A program made the translations under genes and the position numbers. A stretch of 64,000 nt of DNA from Caenorhabditis remanei. Its lineage: Eukaryota; Nematoda; Chromadorea; Rhabditida; Rhabditidae. Shown here in pieces: positions 50,244 to 60,205 of the stretch. Where the stretch lies: the NCBI RefSeq assembly GCF_010183535.1, contig NC_071328.1:1798001-1862000 (forward strand). The letters run 5' to 3'. Each line of letters starts with the position of its first letter. Within the stretch, counting starts at the first letter, position 1. Below the pieces are notes generated by a model. That model worked only from the letters and a program-made list of their open reading frames with translations, had not been told where the DNA came from and did no database searches.

Positions 50244-50263
50244 GGGGGGGGGGGGGGGGGGGG
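50244..50263. repeat. Poly-G run (20 G)
   Basis: Twenty uninterrupted G between nars-1 and the repeat region, about 330 bp from the nars-1 stop. Poly-G tracts of this kind are known to be length-unstable in C. elegans lacking the DOG-1 helicase. Confidence 0.9.
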
Positions 50264-50333
50264 TGAAATGCAAACGCGCTCTATTGAAATTCATGGGGAT
50301 TTCAGGATTCCAGTAGAGCGAGGTTACAAAATT

Positions 50334-50448
50334 CGCTTACAACTGCACTCCACCGAAATTCTCTTGAAAAATGGCTTTTTTCTCTGAGTCTCTCAATTTC
50401 GCACACAATTTTCTCGCGGTTTCGGTAGAGCGCGGTTGTAAGAATCGC
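50334..50448. mobile_element. GCGCTCTACCGAAA-type MITE remnant
   Basis: CGCTTACAACTGCACTCCACCGAAATT ... GGTTTCGGTAGAGCGCGGTTGTAAGAATCG with the core CTGAGTCTCTCAATTTCGCACACAATTTT, matching the copies in the tofu-5 intron. It lies just downstream of nars-1. Confidence 0.8.
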
Positions 50449-50592
50449 GATTTTAGAATAAAAACAAGAAAAAACAATGAAAATTGGGGGAATGAAATGC
50501 AAACGCGCTCTATTGAAATTCTTGAAATTCTTGAAATTCAAGCGGATTCCAATAGAGCGAGGTTACAAAAGTCACACGAAAAATGCAATTAT

Positions 50593-53500
50593 CTATGGAG
50601 CGCATCGGCCAACAAATCTCGGATACAAGCAGACGTCACGAATGTGATGAGTATCCGTCAACCAACAGATGAATCTCTCCAATCCGAGACCGTATCCTCC
50701 GTGTGGAACACTTCCGTACTTTCGTTGATCCATATACCAGAAATAGTTCTTCGGATCGATTCCGGCTCGTTCGAACGCGGCGAGCATCTCCGATTCCTGC
50801 CAGATACGCATCGATCCACCGACGATCTCGCCGACTCCTGGCATCAGAAGATCCACGGATTCTGTCAATTCTTTGTCGTCGGCACAACGTGGCATGTAGA
50901 ATGCCTTGATTCCGGCAGGGAAGCGGTTGAGGAGAATTGGCTGAAATAATGGGAAATTTCAGTTTTTCTTGTCAAAATATCAAATTTTCAGACAAAAATT
51001 ATCAGAAAATGGGAAATTTCAGGTGAAAATCATGGAAAAATGCAGTTTTTCTCGTCAAAATTCGAACTTTTTGACCAAATTTGTCAGAAAATGGGGGAAA
51101 AAGACCCCAAGGCAAGAAAAATGGGGAGTTTGAGGTGAAAATCGTGGAAAAATTCACTTTTTTTGTCAAAAATTGGTTTTTTGTGTGTAAAACTGTAAAA
51201 CACTTCCGAAATCTGCGGAAAACCTGAATTCAGTCTGGAAAACACTCAAAATCTTCCTAAAATTTGTTGAAATCGGCTAAAAATTGGTTAAAATAGCGAT
51301 TTTCATTTGTTCACGAGGAGTACACGTCGGAAATAGCGATCTTTAGAGTTCCGGGACTTTCTGAAACCATAAGAGCTGAAAATTACGGTCTCGAAAGTCA
51401 AAAATATCAATTTAAAGAGAGTACCGTGATTATCAGCTCTTATGGTTTCAGAAAGTCCCGGAACTCTAAAAATCACTATTTCCGACGTGTACTCCTCGTG
51501 GACAAAGAAAATCGCTATTTTAGCCAATTTCCAGCCGTTTTCGGCAAATTTTGGAGGATTTGAGTGTTTTTTGATGAAATTCACAAAACTTATCAGAAAA
51601 CATGTGTTCTTGCCAAAATATCGGTTTTTAGACCAAAATTATCAAAAAACGCGGAAAAAATGACCCCAAAGCGGAAAAATATAGAGTTTCAGTTAAAAAA
51701 TTAGAGAAAAATTCAGTTTTCTTGTCAAAAAATCAGTTTTTAAGTCCAAAATTATCTTTCTTACCACTCCAATCGTATCGGTCATCTTTCTCTCGGCAGC
51801 CTCGGCAATATCCTCTCCATACACGAATTTCTCTCCGTGCTCGTTGCGGACGTCGTTCTCCTGAAGCCAAGCGATCGCCTCTTTGTAGGCCATACGCTTG
51901 AATGGGCGGGATGGTGGTTTGTAGCCCTGAATATGGGGTATTTCGATGATTCAACCAAAATTACATTATTTTCGATAAAAAACTGTAAAATTTAAACATT
52001 TTGCTAGAAAAAACGAGATTTTTGACTATTTTTAAATTTGAGAACTTGAAAAAATACGTCTTTTTCGACATTTTCAGCTAAATTTTTCGATTTTTTAGTT
52101 AAAAATTGTCGATTTTTATGAGAAAACCAGGATTTTCAAGCAAAAAAAAAAAAGTTTTCTCTCAAAGTTTCGGCAAATTTCAACTGAAAAATCGAAACGT
52201 TTGGAAATGTCGAAAAACGCTTATATTTTCAAGCTTTCAGTAATAAAAAAAAACCAAAAAATCCCGTAAAATACGTGTTTTTCGACGTTTTCAGCCAAAT
52301 TTTCCAATTTTCGGCTAAAAATTGCAGATTTTTCATGTTTTTTTGAGAAAAACCCAAATTTTCCGGCAAAAGACCTTTTAAAATGTAAATTTTTTATACA
52401 ACATTTCCATAAAGAAGAGGCGGAGCTTGCTTCACAACCGTTTTGCCAAAACGGCGAATTCCAACCGAAAATTGGAAAATTTAGCTGAAAATGGTCAAAA
52501 CACACAAATTTTTTTCAAGTTTTCAATCTTAAAAATAGTCAAAAATCCCGTTTTCCCCACTAAAACAATGAAAAATTACACAATTTTTCAGCGAAATATT
52601 GAAATTTTACAGTTTTTTATCGAAAATAATGCAATTTTCACTAAAAATTCAGAAAAAAAACCTCGTTTTTCGGGTTAAAAATCAAAATTTAGTTTTTTCT
52701 AAGCGAAAATTCATCAGAATTAACTGGATTTTCAACCTACCGGGTTGACGAACTCGATCAATCCCTTGGTGACAGGATCAGCAAGAAGCCGATCTACAGT
52801 ATCACAAACGAGCGATTCGATTCGATCCATCAACTGATCGAATGTAATGAAAGCACACTCCGCCTCAACATGTTGATATTCTGACAAATGACGACGAGTA
52901 CGCGATTTCTCAGCTCTATAAGACTGAGCAATACAGTAGACGTCTCCCAATGCAGCGTTGCATGTCTCCAAATACAATTGCGACGATTGCGTCAAGTAGG
53001 CGGGCTCTCCGTAGTAATCCAACCCGAACAACGTGGATCCGCCCTCCACTTGAGTTTGTACCAAAGTGGGCGGAGTCACCTGAAAATGGGAATTTTATTT
53101 AATAAAAAAATGAAAAAATATGGTTTTTTTCTAACTGAAAATCGGGAAATTTCATTCAAAATGCATTAAAAATGACCGATTTTCAGAGATTTTCAGTACT
53201 TTTTGAGTGAAAAAAGTAGTGTGGCTGGAGCGCGTTTGGTGCGTTTTGTCAGTAAACTTCTATCTGAAACTCAGAAATGGAACGCCAACTCTGAAAAATG
53301 CGGCGTTTTTCAAAGGATTTTAGCACTTTCTGGTGTCTGGGGCGCGTTTTAGTCATAAAAACCATACTTGCAAACCGGGCCGAAACGGGCCGGCGCGTAA
53401 CTCGCTTCAAACTGAGTCTTATGGGCTGAAAAATATACCAAAATGTAGAACTCGTCGAGATCTACATTTTGGTATATTTTTCAGACCATAAGACTCAGTT

Positions 53501-56174
53501 TGAAGCGAGTTACGCGCCGGCCCGTTTCGGCCCGGTTTGCAAGTATGATAAAAACCTCTTTTTTCCGAGATTTCCGCTAGAAAAAACTAATTTTTTCATA
53601 GTTTTCCCGTAGAAAACCTCTTTTTTGAGAGATTTCCGCTAGAAAAACTAATTTTTTCATAGTTTTCCTGTAGAAAAACCTATTTTTCTACCTCAGTGTA
53701 TCCCGCAGCGAAGAAATGATCTCGCATGGCACGAGTCGCCGCCGCACGGATTCTCAGAATTCTCGAAGCGTTCTCTCCGCGGATTACAAGATGACGGTTG
53801 TCGAGCATCACGTCGACTCCGGCGTCTTTGTTGAGCACATTGTCGATTCCACCGGCTGGCGCGGCTCCGATGAGCTCCCAGTAGTCAACTGTGAGCTCGT
53901 GACCGTCTGGCGCGTCTTTTCCGTCTGGAAGAGCTTTGATCACTCCGTAAACTTGGATGGATGATTCGGTGGAGAGGGTGACGGCGTCGTAGCTTTGACA
54001 CTGAAATTGTTTTCATTGAAAATACAGAATTTTATTGAAAGAAATGAAGAAATATGGTTTTTCTTGCTGAAAATCGAGAAATTTTATTCGAAATCATTGA
54101 AAATGGCCGATTTTCAGAGTTTTCCTGTAGAAAAAATCTATTTTTCAGATATTTTTCGTTAATATTCGAGATTTTCAGCACTTTTTGAGGGTGAAAAAAG
54201 TGTGGCTGGGGCGCGTTTGGCGCGTTTTGTCAGTAAAATTTCATCTGAATTTCAAAAATGGAATGCCAACACTGAGAAAATGCGAAAAATTGAGGCACTG
54301 GGCCGCGTTCGGCGCGTTTTTCGAGGGGTTTTAGCACTTCTTGGTGGCTGGGGCGCGTTCGGCGTGTTTTGGCTGAAAATTTCCAGCTGAAGCTCGACAA
54401 TGCAAAAATTAGAGCGACTGGGGCGCGTTGGGCGCGTTTTCTAAGGGGTTTCCGAACATTTTCGAGAGTTTCAGCACTTTTTGGTGTCTGGGGCGCGTTC
54501 GACGCGTTTTGGTTGAAAATTTCCAGCTGGAGCCCGAAAATGCAGGAATTTGAGCTACTAGGGTGCTTTCGGCGCGTTTTTCAAGAGGTTTTAGCACTTT
54601 TTGGTGTCTGGGGCGCGTTCGGCGTGTTTTGGTTGAAAATTTCCAGCTGAAGCTTGATAATGCAGAAATTAGAGCTACTAGGGTGCTTTCGGCGCGTTTT
54701 TCAAGAGGTTTTAGCACTTTTTGGTGTCTGGGGCGCGTTTGGCGCGTTTTGGTTAGAAAAATCTCTTTTTCCAGAGTTTTCCTGTTGAAAAAACTCTTTT
54801 TCTGGAGTTTTCCTATAGAAAAACCTCTTCTTTTTAAGAGTTTTTCTCTGGAAAAAACCTCTTTTTCTGGAGTTTCCCGCTAGAAAAAACCTGTTCTTTT
54901 CCTCTTTTTCCCACGGAAAACCTTACCAATTTATCGTTGAGCACACACTGAATGAATCCATATCCATCTCTCAAAACTAGGAACATCAATGATTTTCCCT
55001 GTCGACGGATACGATGCACCCACGCCTTGATGGTGACTCTCTGCTCTCGATGCTTCACAGATTCTCCAATTTTGATGCATTTCGCCTCTGGAAGTGTCTC
55101 ATCTCGAGTGAAAGTGATGGCTCTCGCGGCTTCCAGTTGAGCGGCGTGAGCTTCCGCCGCTGCTTGCTCCTGATTTCCAGCTTTCTCCGCCTTTTTCACC
55201 TCCGCTTCGTACTTTTTCACCGCTTTTTTGATGGCGGCTTTTGCGGCGGGCTCCCAGGCGACTCCTTCGTCACTTTTCTTCTTCATTAGGTACTCGGCCG
55301 AGTTTTGAGAGATTAGCATCGCCTGAAATTGGGTTTTTGTGGGGAAACTCATGATTATGACTAATATTTCCGCAATCACAAAAAAATCTGCATTTTTAAA
55401 CCAAAAATTCAAGTTGTTTGCCAAAAATCGCTGAAAATTTGAACATTTTCCTACCGGGCCTGAAAAAGCGCGTTTTTTGACGGGGACATTGGAAAAAAGA
55501 CGAAAAATGGGAATTTTCCGACATTTTACAACTTTTTCACACTGAAAATTGAAGTTTTCAGATATTTTTGACTAAAAAGCTCGAGATTGGCTAAAAATGT
55601 AAAAATACACGTTTTCAGGCAAAAATCGTTAAAAATTCCGTTTTCAATCGACATACCGACACTGATTTTCACACGAATTTGCGATTTTTAAGCGATGGCA
55701 GCCATTTTCGGAGAAGAATGTCTTTTTTCCACTTTTTTTTCTCAAAAAACCCAATTTTCAGCCAAAAATCGATGATTTCGCTCATTTTTTCGGTTGGAAA
55801 TCTAATTTTTCGCTGTTTTTTCACGAATTTAGTGTAAAAAAGTAGGTTTGAACGGGATTTTTCGAGCGTCTGTAGCCTTTTACGGAGAGAAAAAATGTAT
55901 TTTTTAAACATTCTTCCTCTAAAACCCAAATTTCAGCCAAAAACCGATAATTTTCTCATTTAAACGGGATTTCGGTTGGAAATCTCACTTTTTTCAACCG
56001 ATATACCGATGAAATCACTGATTTTTCCGGAGAAAAATGACTTTTTTTTCATTTTTTTTTCTCTAAAACTCAATTTTCGCCACCACCTACCTGCACCAGC
56101 GTGGCGAGCGGCTCTTGCTCGGTTCCTGGGTTCTGGTCGGAGCCAGCGTCGACGTCGATGTAAAGCGTTGGCAT
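50593..56174 (-). CDS. nars-1: Asparaginyl-tRNA synthetase, cytoplasmic
   Basis: Six exons, all joined at codon boundaries: 56174-56091, 55322-54927, 54000-53692, 53079-52741, 51926-51765, 50940-50593, giving 545 residues, the usual eukaryotic length. The N-terminal extension includes a Lys/Ala/Glu-rich helix (about 42-90). An OB-fold anticodon-binding domain follows ([20 protein letters not shown]). The class II catalytic core has motif 2 with [21 protein letters not shown] from about 317 and motif 3 [10 protein letters not shown] at 511-520. It charges tRNA-Asn with asparagine in the cytosol. Every catalytic motif is intact. It is head-to-head with nduf-6 across 856 bp. Introns hold two palindromic elements and a 120-bp tandem array. 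Confidence 0.96.
51312..51500. mobile_element. ~189-bp palindromic element in nars-1 last intron
   Basis: CACGAGGAGTACACGTCGGAAATAGCGAT, then AGAGTTCCGGGACTTTCTGAAACCATAAGAGCTGA, is inverted nearly perfectly to the right of an AT-rich centre. Arms are about 75 bp. No target duplication could be fixed. Confidence 0.85.
53363..53547. mobile_element. 185-bp palindromic MITE, 8-bp target duplication ATAAAAAC
   Basis: Ends CATACTTGCAAACCGGGCCG and complement; arms meet at the near-perfect centre CTCGTCGAGATC. The direct repeat ATAAAAAC stands at 53355-53362 and 53548-53555. It is related to the 349-bp element in nuo-6 and inserted in nars-1 intron 3. Confidence 0.93.
54196..54760. repeat. GGGGCGCGTTCGGCGCG tandem array, 120-bp period
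   Basis: Units with TTGGTGTCTGGGGCGCGTTCG, GAAAATTTCCAGCTGAAGC, AATGCAGAAATTAGAGCTACTAGGG and TTTTCAAGAGGTTTTAGCAC repeat in nars-1 intron 2. The last copies (54481, 54601, 54721) are exactly 120 bp apart; earlier copies are diverged and longer. Related units occur at 53215-53350 and 59885-60060. Confidence 0.88.
54765..54925. repeat. CTCTTTTTCTGGAGTTTTCCYGTAGAAAAA short tandem repeat
   Basis: About five units of some 30-35 bp end just before the donor of nars-1 exon 55322-54927. The same unit occurs in the next intron (53556-53690), also ending close to a donor site. Confidence 0.8.
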
Positions 56175-57030
56175 TCTTTTAGGGGGGTACCTTCAAAAAA
56201 CGCAAATTTTAGGAATAAATTCTGGAAAAATTAGCAAAATTTCAAGATTAAACGACGAATTTGACTGATTCTGAATTTTCGGCGACTGCGCGACTAATTT
56301 ATTGGTGGGAAAATGAGTGAAAATAGGCCGAAATCTGATGAAAATTCGGAAAAAGTGAGATTGTGCAATCGGGTGAAATTGTCGTAAGATTCGGTGTTTG
56401 CGGACTTTTGCAGAATTGACTTTTTTGCGATTTCAGTCTATTCTAAACGGATTTTCAAGCTGTTTTTTGTGTTATTCAGTGGAAAATTCAGTTTTTAAAA
56501 ATCTGAGTTTAGCTTTCTATATAAATATTCTGCAAATATTGTGTAATTCTTCAATTATTCCCCTGCCAACGTGGCTGATACGGTGAGCAGTTACACCTGC
56601 GCATTGGGTGCATGCATCATAAATGACGCGAAATTGCGGACTCTACTGGACGCCGATTTTTTGGAATATAATCAGCTGATGGATACACTTGATTTTCAGG
56701 TTTTTCAGACAGATTTTTTGTGAAAAATTGATGTCAGAGGAGAAATAGACTGTTTTTCTGTGATTTACCGTTATTTTTATCGATTTTTTGTTAATTTTCA
56801 CCTATTTTTACCCTCAAATTTGGAAAGCTCGAAATTTCATCTTCCCATCGCGATTTTGGATGAAAATGGCTATAAAAAGACGTTTTTCTCCATTTTTGAC
56901 TGATTTTCATCGATTTTTTGTTAATTTTCACACATTTTGACACCAAAACCTTGAGAAACTCGTTTTCAACCGATTTTCTTCGTATTTTTACGGATTTTTT
57001 TTTTGATTTTTCACCGAAATTCTTTCAGTG
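56175..57030. promoter_or_regulatory. Shared divergent promoter region of nars-1 and nduf-6
   Basis: The 856 bp between the two start codons should hold both promoters. The nduf-6 start follows a TTCTTTCAG acceptor by 2 nt. For nars-1 the nearest candidate is the weaker TTTTTTGAAG. Apart from AT-rich repeats of CGATTTTTTGTTAATTTTCAC (56780 and 56917) I see no recognisable motif. Confidence 0.6.
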
Positions 57031-59687
57031 ATGAACCGTCTCCTCCACCAATCGGTTTCCCGTGGCGCCGTGGCGATTCGTGCCACGTCTACAGTCACAA
57101 CGAAGCCACCAGCACCAAATCAGATCACCAAACAGAATGCCGAGTTCGATAAAGTCACTCATACCGGACAGGTAGGAGAAATGGACTAATTTTCAGCGAT
57201 TTTTGACAAAGAAACGTTATTTTTCATGAAAAAATGCCATTTTTGGATGATATTGTCAAAAAATTGTCTTTTTGCTAATTCTTTTCATTTTCTCCCGATA
57301 AATTCCAGAGAAATTGCTCTTTTCTGCCAAAACTTGAAATTCTTGAGCTTTTTTGGTTCAAAAATATCTGAAAACTTCAATTTTTCAGCATGAAATTATA
57401 TATAACGCTTACTTTTTCATGAAAAAATGCGATTTTTGACTGAAAAAACCTTTTTTTTTAATTAAAAACTCCAATTTTTAGCAAAAGATAATTTTTCATT
57501 CTAAAAATGTGATTTTTGGCATTATATAACCAAAAAATTGGCTTTTTTTGCTAATTTTCTCAATTTTGAGCCGATAAATGGCAGAGAAATTACACTTCTC
57601 TGTCAAAACTTGATGTTGGGATTTAAGCGTTTGAAATCCGAAATTTTCTTCATTTTTCGGACGAAAAACACTATTTTAATCGAATTTCACTCAATAAATC
57701 CGAATTTGAGCAGTTTTTCACTGAAAATAGTATGAAAATCTCTGTTTTCAGTTTTTTTATCGCGATTTTTCACTAGGGAAACCTCACTTACCCCAATAAA
57801 ATTTACATTTTTCGTCAATTTTTTTCCTAATTTTCCCTTCCAAACTTTTCCAGGCGTGGGACCAGTCAGATTAGAAAAATGTTCAAATTTTTAGCGATTT
57901 TGGCAACAAAAAAAGCGGAAAGTTGGTATTTTTGTTCAAAAATTACCGTTTTTTTGTGAATTTTAGCATTAGATAACCGAAAAATTGGTTTCTTTTTTGC
58001 TAAATTTTCCAATTTTAAGCCGATCTTGAACATTTTTGTCGAAAAATATCTGAAAACTTCAAATTTCAGCAAGGAAAAGTGGAAAAATGTCGAAAAATCC
58101 TGCCTTTTCGTCAATTTTTTCCAAATTTTCCCTTCCAAAACCCCCATTTTTTCCAGGCGTGGGACCAGTCAGATTACCGTCTCCAACGTTTCGACATCTC
58201 GAAAAAGAGTGTGAATCCAAACGTTGCAATGCATCTGATCGATCAACGTCCACCAGAGGATTGTGGTGATAAGAGAGTCGTCTTCTGTGATGGAGGACAT
58301 CCAGCTCTTGGACACCCAAAAGTTTATATCAATTTGGTAAGGATTTCAGCGATTTTCAGGGATTTTTTTAATAAAAAATTAGCAAAAAATGACTCAAAAG
58401 TGACTAAATTCAGCATTTTTTCAGGTTTTGCTACCTTAAAAAAATGAAAATTGCAAGTTTTGAGCGGAAAATCTGGATTTTAAGGAATCTTTTCATAATT
58501 TCTGTGAAAATAGACGATTTTCTGTTATTTTCCGCTATTTTTTATCGATTTTCCGTCGATTTTCACCTATATTAACTCCTAAAATCGAAGAGCTCGAAAT
58601 TTCATTAGTTCCAGAGCGATTTTCTGCCAAAAAGGCTATTAAAAAGACGTTTTTCTTTGTTTTCGGCATAATTTTATCGATTTTTCGTTGATTTTCATAC
58701 ATTTTGACACCAAAACTTTGAGCAAATGAGTTCAACCGATTTTTCTCGTAGTTTCACTGATTTTTTCATGGAAATAAGCAAAATATAGTGAAAAACCGCT
58801 CAAAACTGAATAAAGTCTGCATTTTTTCAGGTTCTAAATCGATTTTTGTCGATAAACATCGATAATTTTAAGTTTATCGATAAAATTACAAAATTTTGTC
58901 GATTTTTATCGATAAACTTCGAAAATCGATTGAAAAAATGAACATTTGATAAATTTTTATCGATTTTCGTTGAAAAACGAGCAAAAATACCATTTTTATC
59001 GATAAACTCGAATTTTTGTCGAATTTTAGCTGAAATTGTCGATAAATGTTTGTTTTTTTTTTTTTCGATAAAAATTGAGATTTTCAGATTTTTAGTCGGA
59101 AATTTTCCACAAATTATCGACTTTCAAGTTTTATCGATAAAATTGTCCATTTTGTCGAAAATTTGTCGATTTTTCTTTTTTATCGGAAGTAGGCTGAAAC
59201 TGTCGATATTTTCAGCATTTATTTCCAGAGATTTTGAGATTTTGAATCAATTTTCTCGCTTAAATTAATGATGTCTGGCTATTATACTGCAAAATTCGTC
59301 AAATTCTAACAAAAATCGAATTTTGTGATCATATTTCCGCGTATTTCTCATGGAAAATTAATTTTTGCGTTTTTCTTTTTCAAAAAGTAGAAAATTTTCT
59401 GAAATGTCGTAAAAAATAAACAAAGAAACAGCGAAATTGAGTAATTTTTCCACAAAATTTGCTTAAAATCGACTTTTTGCATCGAAAAAACCGAAAATTT
59501 ATTAATTTTTCCCAATTTTTGCTTAAAAAATACCCGATTTTCCCAAAAATCCCCGAATTTTCCCCAAACTTTTCCTATTTTCCAGGACAAACCAGGAGTC
59601 CACGCATGCGGTTACTGTGGCAATCGATTCTACAATTCGCACGCGACGAAAGGAGAAGATATGAAGATTCAGCACCTTAATTGCTAA
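57031..59687 (+). CDS. nduf-6: NADH:ubiquinone oxidoreductase subunit, NDUFS6 type
   Basis: Three exons joined at codon boundaries: 57031-57171, 58157-58336, 59586-59687, giving 140 residues. The N-terminus (MNRLLHQSVSRGAVAIRATS) is Arg-rich without acidic residues, as for a mitochondrial presequence. The C-terminal zinc-binding region is intact: FCDGGHPALGHPKVY, then HACGYCGNRF, with Cys/His ligands as in NDUFS6. The protein belongs to the matrix arm of complex I, where it is needed late in assembly. Intron 1 contains a partial duplicate of the start of exon 2 that would end translation. The gene is convergent with prpf-4 (518 bp between stop codons). Confidence 0.96.
57180..58075. repeat. 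~300-bp diverged tandem repeats in nduf-6 intron 1
   Basis: AACCAAAAAATTGGCTTTTTTTGCTAATTTTC...GCCGATAAATGGCAGAGAAATT at 57528-57592 has relatives at 57252-57313 and 57973-58025. ATATCTGAAAACTTCAATTTTTCAGCA at 57365 returns at 58047. The array explains how an exon start came to be copied. Confidence 0.75.
57810..57874 (+). pseudogene. Partial copy of nduf-6 exon 2 start with in-frame stop
   Basis: The 3' end of intron 1 and the first 20 nt of exon 2 (TTTTCCAG|GCGTGGGACCAGTCAGATTA, real copy at 58157-58176) are duplicated here, exon-like part 57854-57873. The acceptor is preserved. The next base creates TAG at 57872-57874, so splicing to this copy would end the protein after AWDQSD. Confidence 0.88.
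58845..59200. repeat. TTATCGAT-dense tract in nduf-6 intron 2
   Basis: TTTATCGATAAAATTAC, ATTTTTATCGATAAACTTCG and variants recur, as in kinase intron 1 (34990-36125). It is an AT-rich palindromic simple repeat with no gene. Confidence 0.8.
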
Positions 59688-60205
59688 ATTTTTCTTGTAG
59701 AGATTTTTTTCGGTTTTTTCTATTAGTATGTATGCATCTGTGTAGCACATCAAGTTTTTCCCCTTTTTCTAACTTTTTACAAAACCATTTAAATGAAATC
59801 ATCCGAAAATAGTGTGATTTTAGGGGGTAAAATGATAAGAAAATAGTAGAAAATAATAAGAAAAATAAATAAATAGTGGAAAAAGGCTCAAAAATGGAAA
59901 AAATTTGAGCGACTGGGGCGCGTTCGGCGCCTTTTTTCAAGGATTTTCAGAGGGTTTCAGATCTTTTTGACGTCTGGGGCGCGTTTGGCGCCTTTTGGTT
60001 GGAATTTTCCAGCTGAGGGTCGAAAATTGAGCGACTGGGGTGCTTTCGGCGCGTTTTCAAGGGATTTCCTTTTTTGACAAAACCTTTAAATAAATGAACA
60101 ACCGAAAATGGTGATTTTAGGGGGTAAAATAATAGAATAATAGGTGGGAAATGGGAGAAAAAATCGGGGAAATCGGGGAGGGGAGATCGGGAAAAAAAAG
60201 TGAAA
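59688..60205. other. Convergent 3' region of nduf-6 and prpf-4
   Basis: Holds AATAAATAAATAG near 59874, a candidate nduf-6 polyadenylation signal, and two copies of a TTACAAAACCTTTAAATRAA...AGGGGGTAAAATRATAGAAAATAG segment (59775-59860 and 60075-60145). GGGGCGCGTTCGGCGCC repeats (59910-60050) relate to the array in nars-1. Confidence 0.65.

Noticed and set aside
53716..53964. Plus-strand open frames over nars-1 exons (also 50371-50949, 52888-53169, 55014-55289)
   Set aside because: They are antisense shadows of exons with strong class II synthetase motifs on the minus strand.
56398..56586. Plus-strand 62-codon ORF upstream of nduf-6
   Set aside because: AT-rich, hydrophobic by composition, inside the divergent promoter region and without family similarity.
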